From NCBI GenBank assembly GCA_026708165.1, contig JAPOVO010000360.1, forward strand, positions 1 to 13,389: a stretch of DNA of 13,389 bases, read 5' to 3'. The stretch comes from Chloroflexota bacterium. Lineage in GTDB: Bacteria; Chloroflexota; UBA11872; VXNJ01. The first letter of the stretch is position 1, and the number at the start of each line of letters is the position of its first letter. Shown here in pieces: positions 6,611-13,033 of this stretch. Position numbers and translations under genes: made by a program. The notes under the pieces are model-generated. The model worked only from the letters and a program-made list of their open reading frames with translations. It made no database searches and had not been told where the DNA came from.

Positions 6611-8630
6611 TAACTATTGGTCCGACCAAGATATCGAACGTGCTTTGAGGCAGCACTTTGCGGCAGTAGCAACCGACCTTCGCGCTCCGGAGAACCTCTG
6701 GGAGTCGCTGGAAGGCCAACTGGAGGATCCAGACGTGTCGCGGGGCTGGCGGAGGCTCATCGAAACGATTGGCCGCATGCGGACGCCTTTGCTGACGTTG
6801 AGTGCGTCAGGAGCGGCTGTAGTAGCCATCCTGGCGATCTTGCTGACTTCGCGGGGCGGCGGCGAGCAGGTCGCGGAGGTTATGCAAGAAGCCCCAGTCG
6901 AGAAGGCCGTAGCCCAGATGGCGCAAGCACCGGTCGAAAAGGCCGAGAAGGTAGTGGAAGTCCCGGTTGAAAAAGTCGTAATCCGCGAGGCGGAAGTCGA
7001 GAAGGTGGCAACTCCGGCTCCACGGGCTGAAGAACCCGCCATGCCGCAGAAGGCGGATGAGGGCGAGGCCGAACCTGTCGTTGAGGTTGAGAAGGTTGTC
7101 GAAAAGGTAGTAACAAAGACGGTCGAGGCGATGGCGAGAGCAGAGCAGACTCCGGCCCTGGCGACTGGCAGCGCCGCCACTACCCGGCCCGCCGACACGC
7201 CGTTTCAGGACCACCCCCGCCACCCCCGGCCGGCCACTTCGGGGACGCCGGTCTCGACCTTCAGCCTGGATATCGACCGGACGTCGTACCAGCTGGCGCT
7301 TGCCTGGGCACGCCAGGGCCATGAGATAGAGCCGGACTCGGTGAGGGCCGAAGAGTGGATCAACGCGTTCGACTATCAATACGATCCGCCTTCGGCCGGG
7401 TGGGGATTCGGGATATGGACCGACGTGCTGGCGCACCCGCGGGTAGGTGGCAAGATTCTGGCGCGGATCGGGTTCCAAGCGGCCAGGGTCGTCGATGACC
7501 GGCCGCTAAACGTCACGCTGGTGCTGGACGCTTCGGGCTCCATGGATGAGGGGAATCGAGTGGCCATCGCGCGGGCGGCGGCGGAGGCGATAAGGCAGAG
7601 CCTCCGACCGTGGGACCGGATTGCCGTAGTTCAGTTCACGCAGGACGTGGTGCATGAACTGACCGTCACACACCGTGAGCCGGACAGTCCGACCGTGCGA
7701 AGCTCCATCGAGCAACTCCGGCCGCGAGAAAGTACAAACGTCCAGGCCAGCCTCAATCTTGGAGTGCGTCTAGCAAACGAGGCGCGCCTCGAACGTGCGG
7801 ACGCATACAACTACATTGTGCTGATGTCGGACGGAGTCGCGAACGTGGACGCGACCAACCCGTTCGCGATCCTGGAGTCGGCTTACGACCGGGACGCGAG
7901 CAACCCGCTGCGGCTCATCACCATTGGCGTGGGAATCGCGAACTACAACGACGTCTTGCTGGAGCAGCTTGCCCAACACGGCAACGGCTGGTACCGCTAC
8001 CTGGACGACACCGACCAGGCGCGAGCGACCTTCAGCCGCGACAACTGGCTGGTGCTGTCGACACCGTTCGCCGACCAGACGCGCGCCCAGGTGACCTGGG
8101 ACCCGGATGTGGTGAAGTACTGGCGCATAATCGGCTACGAGAACCGGGTCACTTCGGACGAGAGCTTTGCGCAGGACCGCAAGGAGTTCGCCGAGATTCA
8201 CTCCGGGGCGGCGACAACGGTCTTCTACGAGCTGGAGCTGCACGAGAGCGCCTTCGGGACGGGAGATGTAATGCTGGGCAAGGTCGAGCTGCGCTGGGTG
8301 GTGCCGGACACCGGGCAGTCAAGAGGCCAACAGGCTGACGTAACCGGCCGGGTCGACACCCGCTTCAGATCGGCTACTGACCCTCTGCTTCAGTTCGGTG
8401 CGATCGTGGCGCTAGCGGCCGATCTGTACAGCGTTCTACCTAACCGCTATGAGGGCGAGGACTTCGACCCTTCGGCCGACCTGTCGGGGCTGGCCGAGCT
8501 TCTAGGTACGCTCCGCGGCAGTCTTGGCGGGCTCGACGCCTACCGCGATTTCTCCTTCCTGCTCGGGCGCATGGTTGAGACCGCCAAAGCGCAGGCTCCC
8601 CCGTCCACGCCCAGCGGCTACAGCCCATAG
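6603..8630 (+). CDS. membrane-anchored YfbK-like von Willebrand factor A protein, putative regulator of the ECF sigma
   Basis: The ATG at 6603 (675 aa) is preferred over one at 6594 because GAGAGG at 6588-6593 is then 9 nt away instead of directly adjacent; either way it overlaps the sigma gene. In order: a cytoplasmic segment (1-62) ending in basic residues, one membrane span (about 65-83), a linker rich in Val, Glu and Lys with PVEK repeats (98-170), a YfbK-type N-terminal vWA-associated domain beginning TFSLDIDRTSYQLALAWARQ (219-238), and the vWA domain (about 303-475) with MIDAS residues DASGSM (309-314), Thr378 and MSDG (408-411). A YfbK-like C-terminal domain follows (about 500-660). 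The basic residues before the span predict N-in, C-out topology. Operon position and topology suggest an anti-sigma or sensor role, but no known anti-sigma domain is recognised, so that part is inference. Confidence 0.88.
   Translation: MASNYWSDQDIERALRQHFAAVATDLRAPENLWESLEGQLEDPDVSRGWRRLIETIGRMRTPLLTLSASGAAVVAILAILLTSRGGGEQVAEVMQEAPVEKAVAQMAQAPVEKAEKVVEVPVEKVVIREAEVEKVATPAPRAEEPAMPQKADEGEAEPVVEVEKVVEKVVTKTVEAMARAEQTPALATGSAATTRPADTPFQDHPRHPRPATSGTPVSTFSLDIDRTSYQLALAWARQGHEIEPDSVRAEEWINAFDYQYDPPSAGWGFGIWTDVLAHPRVGGKILARIGFQAARVVDDRPLNVTLVLDASGSMDEGNRVAIARAAAEAIRQSLRPWDRIAVVQFTQDVVHELTVTHREPDSPTVRSSIEQLRPRESTNVQASLNLGVRLANEARLERADAYNYIVLMSDGVANVDATNPFAILESAYDRDASNPLRLITIGVGIANYNDVLLEQLAQHGNGWYRYLDDTDQARATFSRDNWLVLSTPFADQTRAQVTWDPDVVKYWRIIGYENRVTSDESFAQDRKEFAEIHSGAATTVFYELELHESAFGTGDVMLGKVELRWVVPDTGQSRGQQADVTGRVDTRFRSATDPLLQFGAIVALAADLYSVLPNRYEGEDFDPSADLSGLAELLGTLRGSLGGLDAYRDFSFLLGRMVETAKAQAPPSTPSGYSP
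6894..7109 (+). repeat. PVEK/VEKVV repeat tract inside the vWA gene
   Basis: Codons for P-V-E-K recur exactly 36 bp apart at 6894, 6930 and 6966 (12-residue period), followed by further VEK units at 6996, 7086 and 7098. The encoded segment lies between the membrane span and the vWA module and has few aromatic or bulky residues. It probably forms an extended or coiled spacer that carries the vWA module away from the membrane. Confidence 0.7.
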
Positions 8631-8636
8631 CATCCC

Positions 8637-8667
8637 GCGCCTGCCGGTCGGCTCCACCGGCAGGCGC
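8637..8667 (+). terminator. perfect 12-bp stem-loop after the sigma/vWA operon
   Basis: GCGCCTGCCGGT (8637-8648) and its exact reverse complement ACCGGCAGGCGC (8656-8667) enclose a 7-nt loop, starting 7 bp after the vWA stop codon. There is no T-run on either strand, so it is not a textbook intrinsic terminator; it may be a U-less terminator or an mRNA 3'-end stabiliser. Confidence 0.55.
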
Positions 8668-8835
8668 AACGGGGCAGCGGGCAGCTCGAGGCAATCACCG
8701 GCAGCTCGTTCAGGCGGTGCATTGGACCCGAGAACCCTGTATGTTGGAAATTCCGGATGGGACGGGCTGGTTGCTTGCAGCGCGCCATCCGTCAATCGAT
8801 GACCTCGTTTGGGGCGACTTTCTCAACGGAGGCGT

Positions 8836-9267
8836 ATGGGGGACGGGATCAGTCAGGACCAGGACTACAAACGGCTTGCCAAGGACTACGACACGCTAGC
8901 GCCGGACGGATCGGAGATTCGGCTACTTTCGGCCACGAGCCGCGGGAGCATGGTGCACTGCACGCTGAATCCGGGAGAGGTTTCGGTGTCGGTCGCGCAC
9001 AGGACGGTCGAAGAGGTCTGGTACGTCCTCGAAGGCACGGGGCAAGTCTGGAGGCGACAGGGGGACGAGGAGCGGGTGGTGGAAGTGTCTCCAGGCGGGA
9101 GCCTGACGATCCCCGTTGGGGCACACTTCCAGTTCAGGGCGACCGGAGATTGTCCGCTGCGCATCTTGATTGTCACGATGCCGCCGTGGCCGGGACCGGA
9201 CGAGGCCTATCGGGTCGCAGGCCGCTGGTCGGTACCGCCACAGGATGAGCCGAAGAGTCCGGCTTAG
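8836..9267 (+). CDS. small cupin-domain protein
   Basis: The ATG at 8836, with GGAGG at 8828-8832, gives 143 aa; an in-frame TTG at 8809 has no such support. The protein is a single cupin barrel: VAHRTVEEVWYVLEGTGQVW (about 53-72) is the first cupin motif and SPGGSLTIPVGAHFQFRATGD (about 87-107) the second. Of the usual metal ligands (His, His, Glu; then His) one motif-1 His is replaced (H-R-T instead of H-x-H), while the Glu and the motif-2 His remain, so metal binding may be altered or absent. After the barrel a Pro/Trp-rich tail (PPWPGPDEAYRVAGRWS) is shared, as I recall, by many stand-alone cupins with unknown ligands. The function could be an isomerase, dioxygenase or small-molecule binder; nothing nearby decides it. 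Confidence 0.82.
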   Translation: MGDGISQDQDYKRLAKDYDTLAPDGSEIRLLSATSRGSMVHCTLNPGEVSVSVAHRTVEEVWYVLEGTGQVWRRQGDEERVVEVSPGGSLTIPVGAHFQFRATGDCPLRILIVTMPPWPGPDEAYRVAGRWSVPPQDEPKSPA

Positions 9268-9310
9268 CCGAAATATGTCTCGACTGGGGCAGTTTTCGAT
9301 GGCGAAACCT

Positions 9311-9336
9311 GGAACGCCGTCGTGGCACCAAACGTC
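9311..9336 (+). promoter_or_regulatory. second candidate ECF-type promoter (GGAAC-N17-CGTC)
   Basis: GGAAC (9311-9315) and CGTC (9333-9336) have the same 17-nt spacing as the element upstream of the ECF sigma gene, and both extend to GGAACG. It would start transcription about 65 nt before the winged-helix gene. Both GGAAC copies I find in + strand intergenic DNA carry a CGT at this spacing, but the motif is short and this is inference. Confidence 0.33.
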
Positions 9337-9369
9337 GGCCGCGGGCGAGATCGCTCAGGGCGCATGACC

Positions 9370-9375
9370 TATGAT
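9370..9375 (+). promoter_or_regulatory. -10-like box (TATGAT) upstream of the winged-helix gene
   Basis: TATGAT lies within the 13-mer TGACCTATGATTG (9365-9377), identical to that at 3950-3962. Here it is 33 nt before the ATG, leaving room for a short leader with its own ribosome binding site (GGAG at 9400-9403). No -35 is evident. Confidence 0.3.
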
Positions 9376-9408
9376 TGCTCTCCCGGTTTTGACGATTTCG
9401 GAGCATCC

Positions 9409-9717
9409 ATGGCCGAGAGCGACGAGCGGGTAACAGTCAAGAATCCGAACACCGGTCGGGACGACACCCGCATCCTCCGGCGGATTTACGAGCCAGTGCG
9501 GGAGGCGATCCTGCAAGCTATCGAGGAAGCGGGGGAGCTCGCCTTCAAGGACTTGCGCGATGAGGTCGAACGGCGCACGCCGGCCAGCATATGGGAGAAG
9601 TCGAGCGTGGGGTGGTACACAACTACGGTGAAGCTCGATCTGGAAGCACGGGGGCTGATCGAGCGGATACCACGGTCGAAGCCGCAGCGTCTCCGTTTGA
9701 CAGGGCCGCGCGACTGA
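9409..9717 (+). CDS. small winged-helix-like protein of unknown function
   Basis: The start at ATG 9409 (102 aa) is chosen because GGAG at 9400-9403 precedes it by 5 nt and the upstream in-frame extension from 9322 looks non-coding. The first 16 residues are polar and contain NPNTGRDD. A predicted helix follows (RRIYEPVREAILQAIEEAG, 24-42), then FKDLRDEVERR (46-56) and the likely recognition helix WYTTTVKLDLEARGLIER (69-86), ending in a basic strand (PRSKPQRLRL). The pattern is that of a compact winged helix and it resembles short uncharacterised proteins (I think of the DUF6958 type, not checked). It could be a DNA-binding regulator. It is 77 bp upstream of the metallophosphoesterase gene and may be co-transcribed with it. 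Confidence 0.72.
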   Translation: MAESDERVTVKNPNTGRDDTRILRRIYEPVREAILQAIEEAGELAFKDLRDEVERRTPASIWEKSSVGWYTTTVKLDLEARGLIERIPRSKPQRLRLTGPRD

Positions 9718-9794
9718 TCCGGGCAGTCCGAGGTATTGGGACGATTTCGACATTCGGATAGGGCCGTTATGCGTGGGCGAAATGGAGGCGGTGA

Positions 9795-10550
9795 GTGAGC
9801 CGGTCGGCGCCCGTTGTCGCGATCCTGTCGGACATCCACGGCAACATCCAGGCCCTCCGGGCGGTCCTGGGGGAGCTCGAGGGCGAGTCTTACGACGATC
9901 TCGTAGTTGCGGGGGACATCGTTGTTCGCGGAATTCATGATGCCGAATGCATCGATCTTCTATGTGAGTTGGGGTGCGCGGCTGTTGCCGGTAACACCGA
10001 TATCTGGGTCGCCACGAGCGATCACCTGGCCGCGGCGGAGATACGTGAGCAAATCGGTCCGGAAAGGCTCGACTTCCTGACTGGACTGCCGTTTCAGCAC
10101 CGAATCACGCCGCCGGGAGGCCGGTCGCCAGACGACGATTTGATGATCGTGCATGCAACGCCACGGGATACCAGGGGGATCCTCATCGTCGAGAAGCACC
10201 CTTTGTACCCGTACCGACTTACGCCACCCGCCAAAGCGCGGAGCCTGATAGATGGCGCGCGGGCAAATCTGATCGTCGCGGGCCACTTGCACTACAGGCA
10301 ATCGGGTCTGATTGACCGGCAGCGGTTCGCAACGATAGACCCCGTGAGCTTCTCGAACGACGGCGACCCGCGCGCGGGATACGCGCTTGCGACCTGGGAC
10401 GGAAGCGACTGGAACCTCGAACATCGTCGCCTTGACTACGACGTGGAAGCGGTGGCGGACGAGATCGAGCGGTCGGGAATCTGGCGGGCCGGCGAATGGG
10501 CCGAGCAGCTTCAAACGGCGATCATCGAGGAGCACTTCTCGCGGTATTGA
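9795..10550 (+). CDS. calcineurin-like metallophosphoesterase (YfcE/MJ0936-type)
   Basis: The start is GTG at 9795, supported by GGAGG at 9784-9788 (6-nt spacing); the product is 251 aa, normal for this group. The full set of two-metal phosphoesterase motifs is visible: SDIHGN (12-17, Asp13 and His15), AGDIV (39-43, Asp41), GNTD (67-70), the VHA His120, and GHLHY (163-167). No signal peptide, so cytoplasmic. Relatives are phosphodiesterases or phosphatases of small substrates; the natural substrate cannot be read from sequence. The C-terminal part (about 170-250) with the DYDVEAVADEIERSG stretch matches the longer YfcE-like subgroup that also includes diadenosine-tetraphosphatase-like proteins. 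It probably shares a transcript with the upstream winged-helix gene. Confidence 0.9.
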   Translation: MSRSAPVVAILSDIHGNIQALRAVLGELEGESYDDLVVAGDIVVRGIHDAECIDLLCELGCAAVAGNTDIWVATSDHLAAAEIREQIGPERLDFLTGLPFQHRITPPGGRSPDDDLMIVHATPRDTRGILIVEKHPLYPYRLTPPAKARSLIDGARANLIVAGHLHYRQSGLIDRQRFATIDPVSFSNDGDPRAGYALATWDGSDWNLEHRRLDYDVEAVADEIERSGIWRAGEWAEQLQTAIIEEHFSRY

Positions 10551-10812
10551 AGCTTGAACCCGGCAAGCGCGGTATGCCCGATTGCGTCGCACCGGCAGGG
10601 CACCTGATTACGAGCGGTTCGTGTCGCAATTGAATCCGCGCGATGCCGGGGGCTGCTAAGGAGATTCTCCAACGCATGTACGCGTACGTTGGGAGTGCGG
10701 TGCAGGGGAGATGAACACGGGCGGCTCCGGGGAGTTCCGTTTCGCCTAGACTCCGGGGGATAAGACGAGCCCGTCCGGCTGTCGGGCAGATCAATAGGGG
10801 GCACAAACGCGA
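10551..10812. other. 262-bp intergenic region upstream of the 5'-nucleotidase gene
   Basis: No convincing gene is present. It contains a palindrome GTACGCGTAC (10678-10687) nested in CCAACG...CGTTGG (10669-10692), a repeated octamer CTCCGGGG (10725-10732 and 10751-10758), and a 5-bp stem GCCCG/CGGGC (10769-10773, 10783-10787). Two 12-codon reading frames overlap by ATGA (10676-10714 and 10711-10749), the first preceded by AGGAG. Any of these could be a control region for the downstream exported phosphatase, but none is proven. Confidence 0.4.
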
Positions 10813-12912
10813 ATGCGCCGATCTAGAGGATTAGCGGTGGCTATCGGCCTGGTGGTGGTTCTGCTGGCGGCCGTTGCGGCCCTGGTCGCGGTGAGGTGGT
10901 GGCCGGATGGGCTCGGGGGTGAAGGGATGGACGAGCCGGCCTTCACCCTGCAACTGCTTCACGCTGGGGACATGGACGGCGCGGTGGGCGCTCTCGAAAA
11001 CGTCGAGAACTTCTCGGCCATACTGGACGGCTTTCGGAAGCAATTTCCCGACAACACGCTCGTGCTGAGCTCGGGGGACAACTTCGTTCCAGGTCCGCGG
11101 TTCTACGCGGCGGGCGACAGGGCTAACGACGCGGTGCTGGGCGTTTCGGGCAACGGGCGCGGTGACATCGCCTTCCTGAACGCGATGGGTTTGCAAGAGT
11201 CCGCATTGGGCAATCACGAGCTGGACCGCGGCACCGGGGCCTTCGCGTCCGCCATCGGCGCAGAGTCGGGAGACCGCGGGACCTATCTAGGGGCCGCCTT
11301 CCCCTACCTGTCGAGCAACCTCGGATTCGCCAACGACGAGAACTTACAGCCACTGGTGGTTGAAGATGCCCAGGAGGCTCCGTTGGCGGCCGGGAGCCTG
11401 GCAGGGAGCGTGATAATCGCGGTAGGCGGCGAGCGCATCGGAGTGGTCGGAGTGACGACTCCGCACCTGACGACACTTACGGGCGTCGGCGGCATCAGCG
11501 TTGCGCCCGCGGACAGCGCCGACATGGATGAGCTGGCGTCGATCGTACAGGGGGCCGTGGACCAAGTCGTTGGCAAGGGCGTCAACAAGGTCATCTTGCT
11601 GGCGCACATGCAGCGACTTGCGCTCGAAGAGGAACTGGCCGCCAGGCTGGCGGACGTTGACATCGTGGTCGGGGGCGGCTCGAATACGCTTCTCGCCGAC
11701 CAGAACGACCGTTTGCGCACCGGAGACGAGGCCGCCGACACCTATCCAATCCGCCTGGAGTCGGCTTCAGGTGAGCCGCTGCTGCTGGTCAACACCGACG
11801 GCGATTACCGATACCTGGGGCGTCTGGTGGTCGGCTTCGACGCACGGGGAGTGGTGATTCCGGAGAGCGTCGACGCTGCCACGAGCGGCGCCTATGCCAC
11901 GGACGAGCAAGCGGTGGAGGCGCTAGGGGCGCGACCGATCGCGGAAGTGAGCCGGATCGCCGACTCCCTGAGAGGCGTACTGCGGAGCCGCGACGGGAAT
12001 GTCGTGGGGAAATCGAGCGTCTACCTAGCAGGCAGGCGGCAAGACGTGCGCACCCAGGAGACGAATCTGGGCAATCTGACAGCCGACGCCTTTCTCTGGC
12101 TGGCCCGGCAAGTGGACCCGGGGGTGGCGGTTGCCCTCAAGAACGGTGGAGGGATCCGAGATCAGATCGGAATAGCCGTCCAGCCGCCGGGCACGACGGA
12201 CCCCGCAGACGTTAAGTTCCTGCCGCCCCCGGCGAACCCCAGCGCCGGCAAGCCTGAAGGAGGCGTTTCCCAGTTCGACATCGAGGGCGCCCTGCGCTTC
12301 AACAATGGACTCGTGATCGTCCCGCTGACCGCGCAGCAGCTTCGGGAGATCGTGGAACATGCAATCGGCTTCGACGGGGTCGGTCAGGCAACCGCAGGCA
12401 GGTTCCCGCAGATAGGCGGAATGCGCTTCAGCTTCGATCCCGCAGCGCCGCCGGGTGAGCGAATACGCTCGCTTGCGATCGTTGATGATAGCGGAGCAGT
12501 GGTAGACGTCGTGGTAAAGGCGGGGAGTCTAGCAGGCGATCCCGGACGCGAGATTAAGATGGTCACGATGAACTTCCTGGCGAACGGAGGCGATGGCTAT
12601 CCGTTCCCGCTCCCGGCCCCGGGGCGAGTCGATCTCGCGGGCGAGGCCGGGCAGATCAATGCGCCGACCCCGGATTTTCCCGATACCAATGGAAACGGTG
12701 TTATCGACGAGGCGGCGCTGGCAGACCAAAGTCTGGCGGGTTTTGCCGAACCGGGCACCGAACAGGATGCGCTGGCCGAGTACCTGGCGCACTTCTTCGC
12801 CGAGATTCCGTTCGATGTTGCCGAAACTCCTGCACTGGAGGACCAGCGCGTTCAGAACCTGGGCATCTCGGGCAAACGGGACACGGTATTGGAATCTCCG
12901 GCCGGCGGGTAA
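10813..12912 (+). CDS. membrane-anchored/exported bifunctional metallophosphatase/5'-nucleotidase
   Basis: A 699-aa UshA-family protein acting outside the cytoplasmic membrane, probably releasing phosphate from nucleotides or other phosphate esters. The N-terminus (MRRSRG then a hydrophobic stretch, about 7-27) is a signal anchor without a lipobox. The catalytic domain (45-345) shows LLHAGDMDG (48-56), LSSGDNFVPGP (85-95), GNHELDRG (133-140), LLAHMQ (262-267) and VGGGSNTLLADQNDR (286-300). The C-terminal 5'-nucleotidase domain (about 395-605) shows TNLGNLTADAF (417-427), LKNGGGIRD (442-450), FNNGLVIVPLT (496-506) and FLANGGDGYPF (588-598). In the metal site the His of the usual D-x-H is Asp (GDMDG), and the G-H-x-H motif is GGGSN. 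DTNGNGVIDE (624-633) is an EF-hand-like calcium loop. AGGGGG at 10796-10801 is an 11-nt-spaced ribosome binding site, so a slightly later start is possible. Confidence 0.88.
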   Translation: MRRSRGLAVAIGLVVVLLAAVAALVAVRWWPDGLGGEGMDEPAFTLQLLHAGDMDGAVGALENVENFSAILDGFRKQFPDNTLVLSSGDNFVPGPRFYAAGDRANDAVLGVSGNGRGDIAFLNAMGLQESALGNHELDRGTGAFASAIGAESGDRGTYLGAAFPYLSSNLGFANDENLQPLVVEDAQEAPLAAGSLAGSVIIAVGGERIGVVGVTTPHLTTLTGVGGISVAPADSADMDELASIVQGAVDQVVGKGVNKVILLAHMQRLALEEELAARLADVDIVVGGGSNTLLADQNDRLRTGDEAADTYPIRLESASGEPLLLVNTDGDYRYLGRLVVGFDARGVVIPESVDAATSGAYATDEQAVEALGARPIAEVSRIADSLRGVLRSRDGNVVGKSSVYLAGRRQDVRTQETNLGNLTADAFLWLARQVDPGVAVALKNGGGIRDQIGIAVQPPGTTDPADVKFLPPPANPSAGKPEGGVSQFDIEGALRFNNGLVIVPLTAQQLREIVEHAIGFDGVGQATAGRFPQIGGMRFSFDPAAPPGERIRSLAIVDDSGAVVDVVVKAGSLAGDPGREIKMVTMNFLANGGDGYPFPLPAPGRVDLAGEAGQINAPTPDFPDTNGNGVIDEAALADQSLAGFAEPGTEQDALAEYLAHFFAEIPFDVAETPALEDQRVQNLGISGKRDTVLESPAGG

Positions 12913-12953
12913 CTGTATTGAGCTTTCCAGCTGGTACCCGCTCGGTATCTGGA

Positions 12954-12969
12954 AGAGCCGAAAGGCTTT
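12954..12969. terminator. small GNRA-loop hairpin between convergent genes
   Basis: AGAGCC-GAAA-GGCTTT forms a 6-bp stem (one G-U) with a GAAA tetraloop, midway between the convergent stop codons of the 5'-nucleotidase (12912) and the AlkZ-like gene (13034). There is no T-tail. It could end transcripts from either side; weakly supported. Confidence 0.25.
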
Positions 12970-13033
12970 GGAGGTTGCGGGCGGGATTGAGATGCGGCCC
13001 GGGACACTTGCGTAGGGCCTGCCGAAACGGGAT

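Noticed and set aside
6614..7198. Minus-strand 194-aa Ser/Thr-rich frame
   Set aside because: It is the reverse of the PVEK-repeat coding region; its low complexity comes from the repeats.
8717..8899. 60-aa + strand frame starting at GTG 8717 upstream of the cupin
   Set aside because: The first 40 residues look somewhat protein-like (HPSIDDLVWGDFL), but the ribosome binding site is weak, the end overlaps the cupin start in another frame, and no family is recognised. Could be a remnant; not called as a gene.
9960..10592. Minus-strand 210-aa frame
   Set aside because: Antisense to the metallophosphoesterase, whose five catalytic motifs are intact on the + strand.
12593..13015. + strand 140-aa frame overlapping the end of the 5'-nucleotidase and the intergenic region
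   Set aside because: Arg/Ser-rich alternate frame of the 5'-nucleotidase gene with no domain.
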